A DNA stretch of 5,692 bases from NCBI GenBank assembly GCA_020057765.1, contig JAGVFE010000089.1:1-5692 (forward strand). The letters run 5' to 3'. Positions 1-5,489 of the stretch are shown here, one piece after another. The notes beneath the pieces were generated by a model. That model did no database searches and had not been told where the DNA came from. It was given only the letters and a program-made list of their open reading frames with translations. Every line of letters begins with the position of its first letter. Position 1 is the first letter of the stretch. Position numbers and translations under genes: made by a program. This DNA comes from Candidatus Woesebacteria bacterium (lineage in GTDB: Bacteria > Patescibacteriota > Microgenomatia > UBA10105 > UBA927).

Positions 1-24
1 AACTACGGAGCAAAGAACCCATGA
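1..24 (+). CDS. 3' end of an unidentified upstream gene (partial)
   Basis: Reading from base 1 gives codons for NYGAKNP followed by TGA at 22-24. That stop overlaps the ATG of the next gene (21-23) in an ATGA junction, the same arrangement seen at five other junctions in this window, and this is the main reason to believe the frame. Seven residues are too few to name the protein. From position it should be another member of the pilus operon. Inference only; the frame in register with the next gene is also open to the window edge. Confidence 0.5.
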   Translation, partial: NYGAKNP

Positions 25-470
25 AAAAGGGATTTACACTCCTCGAGCTTATCATTGCCATGGGCATCGCACTTGTCTTGGCCAGCGGAATTTTTGCCGC
101 CTACGAAAAATTTAATAAACGGGAACGCCTGCGGCAGGCAGCAGCAACCCTGAAAAACAATTTGCGGTTTGGGCAATCAAAAGCCATCAACGGTGAAAAG
201 CCGGTAGCCGGATGCACCCAATTAGTCGGCTATAGCGTCACGTTTTCTGTAGGCAGCTACACGATACAGGCTCAATGCACCGAAGGGACAGCAGGTGCCG
301 TAACGTCTGTGACATTGCCGACAAATGTCGTTTTTTCTGGTGCTCCTTCACCCATTACCTTTACAGTTCTTACCGGGACTGTATCAACCGACACAACATT
401 GACCGTATCTGACGGAACCGACAGTAAAAGTATTCAAGTAAAACGGAGCGGCGATATCAACGAGGTATGA
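21..470 (+). CDS. Minor type IV prepilin, GspH/FimT/FimU-like
   Basis: This 149-residue protein starts with a class III (prepilin) signal: MKKG, predicted cleavage by prepilin peptidase after Gly4, then FTLLE with Glu9 at mature position 5. A hydrophobic helix follows to about residue 28. The segment around residues 40-60 (AATLKNNLRFGQSKAI) resembles the H-type minor pseudopilin pattern, and the C-terminus has a beta-strand ending like GspH (IQVKRSGDINEV). Residues 70-140 are Thr/Ser/Val-rich and likely form a beta-sheet head domain outside the membrane. Two cysteines (65 and 86) could form a disulfide. A GGAG at 7-10 may be the ribosome site, 10 nt upstream, and the start also overlaps the upstream stop (ATGA). 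It is first of four minor prepilins in a row, which supports the H assignment. The prepilin call is firm; the exact subtype is inferred. Confidence 0.9.
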   Translation: MKKGFTLLELIIAMGIALVLASGIFAAYEKFNKRERLRQAAATLKNNLRFGQSKAINGEKPVAGCTQLVGYSVTFSVGSYTIQAQCTEGTAGAVTSVTLPTNVVFSGAPSPITFTVLTGTVSTDTTLTVSDGTDSKSIQVKRSGDINEV

Positions 471-889
471 AAAAAGGCCAGACACTTATAGAAATTATTG
501 TAGCCATCGGGGTTGTCGTTTTACTTGTCACGGGATTGCTTGCCGGAGCAACAGCGACCCTAAAGGCAGCTCAATACAGTCGAGTCAAAAGTTTGGCGGT
601 CCGCTATAGTCAAGAGGCACTCGAAACGGCGCGAACGGTGCGAAATACGGGTTGGGAAACATTTAGCACCTACGGCTCAGTTGGCGGGATAACATGGTGT
701 TTGAATAAAGCCGGCAGTTGGACACAAGCGCCCGGTAGTTGTTCGCCTAATATCGACAATATCTATACGCGGACGGTGGTATTCACATGGCAGGATCCGA
801 AGATGAACGTTGCTGTATCCACGACGTGGACCGACGGAGCTCGCACCTATCGCGTTGATCAGACGACGTATTTTACGCAATGGCAATGA
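467..889 (+). CDS. Minor type IV prepilin, GspI/PilV-like
   Basis: This 140-residue prepilin has signal MKKG^QTLIE (cleavage after Gly4, Glu9 at mature position 5) and a hydrophobic helix to about residue 30. The stretch SQEALETARTVRNTGW (48-63) matches the pattern 'xQEgiExxRxxRxxxW' that I know from PilV/GspI-type minor pilins, especially in Patescibacteria. The C-terminal half is Trp/Thr-rich (VSTTWTDGARTYRVDQTTYF, 117-136), another feature of this group. Cysteines 78 and 92 may be disulfide-linked. ATG at 467 overlaps the previous stop by ATGA, so it is probably translated by coupling; no well-spaced Shine-Dalgarno sequence is visible. In the T2SS/T4P model this type forms the tip complex with the J and K types. 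Prepilin certain, subtype likely. Confidence 0.9.
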   Translation: MKKGQTLIEIIVAIGVVVLLVTGLLAGATATLKAAQYSRVKSLAVRYSQEALETARTVRNTGWETFSTYGSVGGITWCLNKAGSWTQAPGSCSPNIDNIYTRTVVFTWQDPKMNVAVSTTWTDGARTYRVDQTTYFTQWQ

Positions 890-1419
890 ATAAAAAAGGA
901 TTTACCTTGCTCGAGATCATTATTGCAACAAGTATTGTGGCTATCATTGGTGTGATTATTTCTCAAACTTTATCATCAACAACCAAAAGCAACAGTAAAG
1001 TGGAAATCCTCAAAGAGGTCAAGCAAAACGGCGATTTTGCCCTTTCTATCATGGAGCGGATGATCAGAAATGCGCGACAAATAACGAGTACGTGTAGTGA
1101 TGTTGGAACATCCGGCCAATCCCTGGTGCTGACCAATTTTGATGGCGGCTCAACAACACTTTCCTGTCAATGGGATGGTTCCATAAGCCGCGTAGCGTCT
1201 GTGTCGGCTGCGGGGACCGATTTTTTGACGGGCACAAACGTTACGCTGGGCGGCACCGATTGCACAAGTGCTTCACTTGGCTTTACCTGTACGAGTTTGG
1301 CCAACGCCCCCAATACGATTAACATCGTATTTGGGCTAACACAATCGCGTGGCAGTTCCGCGATATTTGATCAAGCAAGCCAATCATTCCAAAGTTCTGT
1401 TAGCATTCGAAATCATTGA
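886..1419 (+). CDS. Minor type IV prepilin, GspJ/PilW-like
   Basis: From the ATG at 886 this is 177 residues beginning MNKKG^FTLLE, with cleavage predicted after Gly5 and Glu10 at mature position 5. The hydrophobic helix extends to about residue 30. KEVKQNGDFALSIMERMIRN (43-62), followed by ARQI, is the PilW/GspJ signature region (helix with Gln-Asn, then E-R-x-I-R-x-A). The end, SFQSSVSIRNH, is also typical of this group. Four cysteines (70, 94, 126, 135) lie in the predicted extracytoplasmic domain. Start choice: an in-frame ATG at 880 would add two residues (MA), but 886 reproduces the ATGA overlap used at neighbouring junctions and gives a standard short leader. The J-type minor pilin normally contacts I and K at the pilus tip. 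Confidence 0.88.
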   Translation: MNKKGFTLLEIIIATSIVAIIGVIISQTLSSTTKSNSKVEILKEVKQNGDFALSIMERMIRNARQITSTCSDVGTSGQSLVLTNFDGGSTTLSCQWDGSISRVASVSAAGTDFLTGTNVTLGGTDCTSASLGFTCTSLANAPNTINIVFGLTQSRGSSAIFDQASQSFQSSVSIRNH

Positions 1420-1435
1420 GTTATATAATGGTTCT

Positions 1436-2275
1436 ATGGCATCATTGCGACGGAATTCCGGTCAAGTATTGCTTATAACCCTGCTGGTTCTGTCGGTGGC
1501 CACAACTATTGTCCTTTCCGTTATCGGCCGGGCTACGACGGATGTGGCAATCAGCAATCAAATTGCAGAAAGCCAACGGGCCTTTTCAGCAGCAGAGGCC
1601 GGAATTGAAGAAATATTGCTGTCTGGGATTGCGCCAGTAGGTGCGCAAGTCCTCTCTCCTGGTGTGAGCTATTCTGTACAAAAAGCCGATATTGGCGGGG
1701 CGGCTGGTGTCTACCAATATCCGTCCAAAACTCCCGTAGGAAATACAGAAACGCTTTGGCTCGTCAATCACAACGCCAACGGGTCGCTCGTTGAATCCCC
1801 TACGTACACAGCCGGAACGATCGATATTTGCTGGAGCGCCGAGACGACGGGGGCAGCAGTACTTGCGTCGGTTCTCTATAAATCAGGAGGGGTCTACAAA
1901 GTCGCTCGTGCTGCCTACGACCCAGTCGCAACCCGCCGAGAAACAAATAAATTTAGTGAACCTTCAGTGATGTCCGGCGGCTGCGGGGCAAATTCCGGCA
2001 CCACGTATAAACAAACACTCACGTTTGCCAACTTTACCCCGGCTATCAATCCGGGCTCTGACACCCTTATTTCTCTTCGGTTGAGTCCGCTCTACGGCGA
2101 AACTAAATTTGCCATTGCTGCGCCTATTGCCGTCCCTTTGCAGGGCAGTCGAGTGGAATCCTCCGGCTCAACCGATGGCGGCACCACCCGTAAAATTGTG
2201 GTTTATCAGCAGTACCGCACTCCGGACAGCATTTTTGATGCGGTCGTGGTAAGTGGTGGAAATTTTTCCAAATAA
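1436..2275 (+). CDS. Minor pilin/pilus assembly protein, PilX/GspK-like
   Basis: This 279-residue protein has an N-terminal region MASLRRNSG^QVLLITLLVL, a hydrophobic helix at about 10-32, then AFSAAEAGIEE (50-60). The last is the characteristic 'AF.AAEAG.E' block of the PilX N-terminal domain. It has Ile where other prepilins have Glu at mature position 5, as is usual for GspK, the tip-most pseudopilin. The rest is a large Gly/Ser/Thr-rich domain, probably beta-rich, with two cysteines (132, 183). The frame is open from an ATG at 1349, but that would overlap the previous gene by 71 bases and add a non-prepilin leader, so 1436 is preferred. It is the last of four minor pilins, the K position. 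There is a 16-base gap from the previous stop and only a weak upstream GAG. The family is well supported; cleavage by prepilin peptidase is inferred. Confidence 0.8.
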   Translation: MASLRRNSGQVLLITLLVLSVATTIVLSVIGRATTDVAISNQIAESQRAFSAAEAGIEEILLSGIAPVGAQVLSPGVSYSVQKADIGGAAGVYQYPSKTPVGNTETLWLVNHNANGSLVESPTYTAGTIDICWSAETTGAAVLASVLYKSGGVYKVARAAYDPVATRRETNKFSEPSVMSGGCGANSGTTYKQTLTFANFTPAINPGSDTLISLRLSPLYGETKFAIAAPIAVPLQGSRVESSGSTDGGTTRKIVVYQQYRTPDSIFDAVVVSGGNFSK

Positions 2276-2292
2276 AAGCATATCTCTGCCCT

Positions 2293-3312
2293 ATGGATAC
2301 CATTGTCGGTCTTGATATCGGCTCTCACTCGGTCAAACTCATCGAACTATCCCGTGATAAAAAGGGTGTAGCCCTTTTGGCTGCCGGTAGCGCCCCCACG
2401 CCGCCCAAGGCACTTGCCTCCACGGTGCAGTCTGATTGGGAAGCAGTCGCCGTCATTGTAAAAAAGCTTTTCAAAGACACCGGAACTAAGGCGGAAGCGA
2501 TCAACATCGCCCTCCCTGAATCTCAGGTGTTTACGCGTATAATTGAAGTACCGGCGCTTTCCTCTCGCGAATTAACCAGCGCCATCAAGTGGGAAGCCGA
2601 GCAATATATTCCTTTACCCCTTGCTGACGTGACGGTGGACTTTACCGTTCTTCGCGATGCGGCGGCTACCGGTACCAATAAAATGGATGTCCTGTTGGTT
2701 GCTAGCCCCAAAACGCTCGTGGAAAAGTACGTCTCAATTTTGGAAATGTCGGACCTTTCCGTCAATGCCGTGGAGACGGAGATTTTAGCTACGTCGCGGG
2801 CACTGATTAAAACCATACCAAATGTCAAAACGGTTATGATCGTTTCTCTTGGAGCACAGACGACGGATTTTGCCATCATTCGTGATGGTGTGCTTGCATT
2901 CACCCGATCCATTGCTGCCGGAGGTGAGGCTTTATCCCGGTCGCTTTCGCAAAAGCTTGGTTTTGAGATGATTCAAGCCGAGGCGTTTAAGCGGACCTAC
3001 GGATTGGAAAAAGATAAATTGGAGGGAAAAATTGTCGAGGCCATCAAGCCGATTATGGACACTATTATTAGCGAGATGAACCGGGCAATTGCATTTTACC
3101 AAGAAAAATTTAAAGGCGACCACATTGGTGTGGTGCTTCTTTCCGGCGGCACCGCCCGTCTGCCTGGACTCGTCGTATATTTGGCACAAGCCTTGGGTCT
3201 AGAGGTTCAGTTGGCTAACCCCTGGGTTGGCATCAGCCGCGACGGGCGCTTTAAGGTTTTGGATACCGAAGGAGCGGTGTTTACGGTGGCTGTTGGACTG
3301 GCATTGCGATAG
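2293..3312 (+). CDS. pilM: Type IV pilus assembly ATPase-fold protein PilM
   Basis: This 339-residue cytoplasmic protein has the actin/FtsA-like fold. The phosphate-1 motif is VGLDIGSHSVKLIEL (5-19), phosphate-2 is VSLGAQTTDFAII (184-196), and the adenosine motif region is VLLSGGTARLPGL (281-293). The PilM-specific block AIKWEAEQYIPLPLADVTVDF lies at 97-117 and TRSIAAGGEALS at 204-215. Length is near the usual 350. PilM sits under the inner membrane and binds the N-terminal cytoplasmic peptide of PilN, linking the PilNO platform to the pilus motor. It contains no cysteine. It starts 17 bases after the minor-pilin gene and 7 bases before pilN; no clear Shine-Dalgarno sequence precedes it. The identification is secure from motifs plus the pilM-pilN-pilO order. 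Confidence 0.96.
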   Translation: MDTIVGLDIGSHSVKLIELSRDKKGVALLAAGSAPTPPKALASTVQSDWEAVAVIVKKLFKDTGTKAEAINIALPESQVFTRIIEVPALSSRELTSAIKWEAEQYIPLPLADVTVDFTVLRDAAATGTNKMDVLLVASPKTLVEKYVSILEMSDLSVNAVETEILATSRALIKTIPNVKTVMIVSLGAQTTDFAIIRDGVLAFTRSIAAGGEALSRSLSQKLGFEMIQAEAFKRTYGLEKDKLEGKIVEAIKPIMDTIISEMNRAIAFYQEKFKGDHIGVVLLSGGTARLPGLVVYLAQALGLEVQLANPWVGISRDGRFKVLDTEGAVFTVAVGLALR

Positions 3313-3319
3313 ATAGAGT

Positions 3320-3868
3320 ATGTCGACACAATCAAGCAACATCAATCTCATCTCGACGAAAACTGAATTACCTGAGCAATTAGTGGCTATCACCAAATAT
3401 TTGCACCGGGCAGGATTAGGAGCAGTGCTCATCTCTCTTGCATTGGGATTATTTTTTGGCGTTGGCGTGACCGTTTTAAAGCTCCGCGCAACATCGCTGG
3501 CAAAGGAAAATGATGCTCTTGTTGCCCGCATCAAAAGCGTGTCGTCAAAAGAGGCTATGTATGCCGTCTTGGTCAAACAATCTGCGGTGGCTCAAAAAGT
3601 ATTGGTTTCCATCAAGCCATGGGAAGCGGTTGTTGACGAAATTAATGCCATAGCCCCGCCACCGATCCTCCTGTCAGCAACCGTTAATGAAAAACAGGAA
3701 CTTTCTCTAACTGCCCAGACGCCGTCGGTTGAAGAAGCGGCATTGATGGTGGAAAGAATAAGCGGCTTGACAACGCAAAAGAAAATTCGCAACGCCGTCC
3801 TTGAGTCGCTGGAATTAGGCATTGATGGAAAAGTAAAACTCGTCATTACGTTCGTGCCGACTCTATGA
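3320..3868 (+). CDS. pilN: Type IV pilus assembly inner-membrane protein PilN
   Basis: This 182-residue bitopic membrane protein carries the short cytoplasmic peptide NINLIS at residues 7-12, corresponding to the 'INLLP' motif by which PilN docks on PilM. A single transmembrane helix follows at about 33-54, then a charged, likely coiled-coil stretch (55-90). The extracytoplasmic domain (about 95-182) has the alpha/beta pattern of PilN, including WEAVVDEINAIAPPPI (101-116) and SVEEAALMVERISGL (136-150). PilN pairs with PilO through these outer parts. Length is typical (about 180-200). Its stop overlaps the pilO start (ATGA, 3865-3868), consistent with equal synthesis of the partners. Sequence identity in this family is low, so the call rests on topology, the N-terminal motif and gene order, which together are convincing. 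Confidence 0.93.
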   Translation: MSTQSSNINLISTKTELPEQLVAITKYLHRAGLGAVLISLALGLFFGVGVTVLKLRATSLAKENDALVARIKSVSSKEAMYAVLVKQSAVAQKVLVSIKPWEAVVDEINAIAPPPILLSATVNEKQELSLTAQTPSVEEAALMVERISGLTTQKKIRNAVLESLELGIDGKVKLVITFVPTL

Positions 3869-4602
3869 GACAACTCAAATATATTTGGCGCACCTATCGA
3901 GAAATTATTATCGCCGTGGCATTGTGTATGGCCGGCTTTGGCGGACTGTTTTTTGGGGTTGTTCCTACGGCAAAAAATACGCTGGCTACCTTAGATGAGA
4001 TCAAAACACTTTCGGCCCACGTGGAGGCCCTGTCTCAAAAAGCAGCCACACTGGATGCGCTTTCAGAGGATACGCTGCGGGAACAGTTGGCCGTCATTGT
4101 GTCGGCAATTCCAACGGATAAAGCCGTGCCGAGCGTGTTTGCCACGGTCGAGAGTGTTGTCGCAACTGCAGGCGTTGAGGTTATGGATATGTCGGTGACG
4201 CAGGCCGGATCTTTGGCCACCGCTTCTGCACAAAAACTTTCGACTGAAGAAAAAACAATCGGCGCTTCGCTTTTGCCGTTTAGCGTAACGATTCGGGGAC
4301 CCATGGAAAAAGTGCGAGCATTTATCGGCCGCATCGGATCTGTCCGACGGCTTGCCCGGATACGCAATTTCGACGTGTCCGTCATCTCCCCTGAAGTGAT
4401 ACAGGCACGGTTGGCTCTTGAGGCGTTTTACGTCCCGTTGCCGACGAGTTTGGCCAAAGTTGACGAGGCGCTTGCGCAATTATCCAAAGAACAGCAAGAT
4501 GCCCTGACTAAGCTGGCCACTTTCCCTTGGTTTTCGCAACCGAAAATTTCAGCGCCCCAAGGACCGGTATATGGCAACAGAGAAAATCCATTTAGTCGAT
4601 AA
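3865..4602 (+). CDS. pilO: Type IV pilus assembly inner-membrane protein PilO
   Basis: This 245-residue protein has one N-terminal transmembrane helix (about 12-32), a coiled-coil segment (35-75), then the PilO ferredoxin-like domain. The block AIPTDKAVPSVFATVESVVA (81-100), continuing TAGVEVMDMSV, is the family's recognisable feature. SLLPFSVTIRGPMEKVRAFI (135-154) and ALEAFYVPLP (184-193) complete the fold. PilO pairs with PilN to form the membrane alignment complex. A C-terminal extension (about 205-245), rich in Gln, Pro and aromatic residues, ends in YGNRENPFSR, reminiscent of the R-x-(D/N)-P-F motif in PilP/GspC proteins. No pilP or pilQ follows: the next gene is on the other strand 21 bp away. 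That fits an organism without a secretin, but genes elsewhere cannot be excluded. It has one cysteine (21, in the membrane helix). Confidence 0.92.
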   Translation: MRQLKYIWRTYREIIIAVALCMAGFGGLFFGVVPTAKNTLATLDEIKTLSAHVEALSQKAATLDALSEDTLREQLAVIVSAIPTDKAVPSVFATVESVVATAGVEVMDMSVTQAGSLATASAQKLSTEEKTIGASLLPFSVTIRGPMEKVRAFIGRIGSVRRLARIRNFDVSVISPEVIQARLALEAFYVPLPTSLAKVDEALAQLSKEQQDALTKLATFPWFSQPKISAPQGPVYGNRENPFSR

Positions 4603-4623
4603 ATTTGACACGGCGTGAGAGCG

Positions 4624-5247
4624 TTATTTTCTGTGTGAAGCCCGCCAAGCGGCGATTTTTTTGTGATCGCCGGAAATGAGAATATCCGGGACTTTTTTCC
4701 CCTTGTATGACTTGGGACGCGTGTATTGCGGATACTCCAGTACTCCATCTTGTGTGAATGATTCTGATTGTGTTGCTTCTTCTTTTTTTAATACTCCCGG
4801 AAGGAGTCGAGTGATACTGTCAACAATGACCATGGCGGGAATTTCGCCACCAGTCAATACATAGTCCCCTATTGAGATTTTTTCATCGACGAGTTCGTCT
4901 ATGCGTGCATCAACTCCTTCGTAATGACCAGAGACAAGGATGAGGTGTTCAAGTTTGGAATACTCTCTTGCTTTTGATTGCGCATATTTTAGTCCTGTTG
5001 GATCAAGTAATACTTTTTTCCCTTTTAATTTTTTTAATGCTTTATCGATCACATCGACCCGTAGTATCATCCCCGGTCCGCCCCCGTAAGGATGATCGTC
5101 AACACTTTTGTGCTTGTCAATTGCAAAATCTCGGATATTGATAAAATCAATGGATATTTTCCCTTGCATTTTTGCACGCTTAATTATCGAGGAATCAAAA
5201 GGGCCATCAAACATTTCGGGGAAGAGAGTGAGGATGGTAAACTTCAT
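4624..5247 (-). CDS. trmD: tRNA (guanine-37-N1)-methyltransferase TrmD, short form
   Basis: This 207-residue SPOUT-family enzyme methylates N1 of G37 in tRNAs using S-adenosylmethionine, preventing +1 frameshifts. Family blocks in order: FTILTLFPEMF (3-13), SVDDHPYGGGPGM (48-60), LLDPTG (80-85), LILVSGHYEGVDAR (102-115), SIGDYVLTGGEIPAM (125-139) forming the knotted SAM pocket, SITRLLPGVL (144-153), and YPQYTRP (172-178). Arg147 matches catalytic Arg154 of E. coli. In my alignment Glu162 falls where E. coli has the catalytic Asp169. The protein stops at SGDHKKIAAWRASHRK, so the roughly 45-50-residue C-terminal helical tail of E. coli-type TrmD is missing. The start overlaps the khpA stop (ATGA, 5247-5244); no good Shine-Dalgarno sequence is seen, so coupling is likely. 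Hand-counted GC is about 40% inside the gene versus about 52% in khpA/rpsP. The usual rimM neighbour is absent. Confidence 0.96.
   Translation of the reverse strand: MKFTILTLFPEMFDGPFDSSIIKRAKMQGKISIDFINIRDFAIDKHKSVDDHPYGGGPGMILRVDVIDKALKKLKGKKVLLDPTGLKYAQSKAREYSKLEHLILVSGHYEGVDARIDELVDEKISIGDYVLTGGEIPAMVIVDSITRLLPGVLKKEEATQSESFTQDGVLEYPQYTRPKSYKGKKVPDILISGDHKKIAAWRASHRK
4643..4662 (+). terminator. Possible intrinsic terminator of the pil operon
   Basis: Just past pilO, the plus strand reads CGCC-AAGC-GGCG, a 4-bp all-GC stem (4643-4646 with 4651-4654) and 4-base loop, then A and seven T (4656-4662). This is a short stem but in the right place and orientation to stop transcription from pilO. 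It lies antisense to the last codons of trmD, whose conserved sequence also dictates these bases, so it may be coincidental. No better candidate is visible in the 21-bp gap. Confidence 0.3.
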
Positions 5248-5489
5248 TCGGATTTTGGCTCTTCGGCCAACTCCACGTCCACGTATATTCCTTTTTTAGT
5301 GGCCATGAGTTTGACCAGATCCCGGATGGCGCGGATGATCCTTCCGCTTTTGCCGATGACCTTTCCCATGTCTTCCGGGTGGGGGTGAACCACATAGACG
5401 GTGCCGTTTTCTCCCGGTACTTCGTCAATGACGAGCGCGTCAGGGTGGTCGACAATTGCGGATAAGAGGTATAAAAGAGTATCTTTCAT
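5244..5489 (-). CDS. khpA: KH-domain RNA-binding protein KhpA (YlqC/UPF0109)
   Basis: This 81-residue protein has a single KH domain. It opens with an N-terminal helix like that of the family (LLYLLSAIVDHPDALVI, 5-21), then a strand (TVYVVHPHPED) and the GxxG RNA-binding loop GKSG at 46-49 inside MGKVIGKSGRIIRAIRDLV (41-59), followed by a final strand (IYVDVELAEE). KhpA of Gram-positive bacteria is a small RNA-binding protein, often with KhpB as partner, linked to cell division and elongation control. Its place between rpsP and trmD is the standard one. The start overlaps the rpsP stop (ATGA, 5489-5486) and is backed by a good Shine-Dalgarno sequence, and its own stop overlaps trmD. Length is typical (about 75-80 residues). 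Confidence 0.95.
   Translation of the reverse strand: MKDTLLYLLSAIVDHPDALVIDEVPGENGTVYVVHPHPEDMGKVIGKSGRIIRAIRDLVKLMATKKGIYVDVELAEEPKSE

Noticed and set aside
880..885. ATG at 880 as start of the third prepilin
   Set aside because: It adds only Met-Ala; the ATG at 886 matches the ATGA overlap used by the neighbouring genes. The two cannot be separated with certainty.
24..925. DNA similarity between the signal-peptide regions of the first and third prepilins (about 24-59 and 890-925, both with CTCGAG)
   Set aside because: It is explained by the shared KKGFTLLE signal and helix of paralogous prepilins; similarity does not extend into the head domains, so it is not a recent duplication or repeat element.
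1349..1435. Upstream in-frame ATG extending the PilX/GspK-like gene by 29 residues
   Set aside because: It would overlap the previous prepilin by 71 bases and place non-prepilin residues before the signal; the ATG at 1436 gives a normal short basic leader.
2523..2912. 129-residue minus-strand open frame under pilM
   Set aside because: It lies wholly antisense to a well-conserved gene, has no family motifs and no independent start context; it is a shadow of pilM codon use. The same holds for minus-strand frames at 3199-3576 and 4063-4479.
4605..4630. TTGACA followed by an AT-rich TATTTT, promoter-like on the plus strand
   Set aside because: Spacing is only 14 bases and the direction would give a transcript antisense to trmD with no gene of its own.
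4651..4671. Inverted repeat GGCGAT / ATCGCC with a 9-base loop near the trmD end
   Set aside because: The bases are set by the conserved SGDHKKIA codons of trmD, and neither side is followed by a T-run in a useful position for trmD termination.
5010..5040. A-runs on the minus strand in trmD that could be a slippery frameshift site
   Set aside because: The zero frame encodes a normal TrmD straight through (Lys-rich segment at about residues 69-80) and no alternative product or stimulatory structure is evident.
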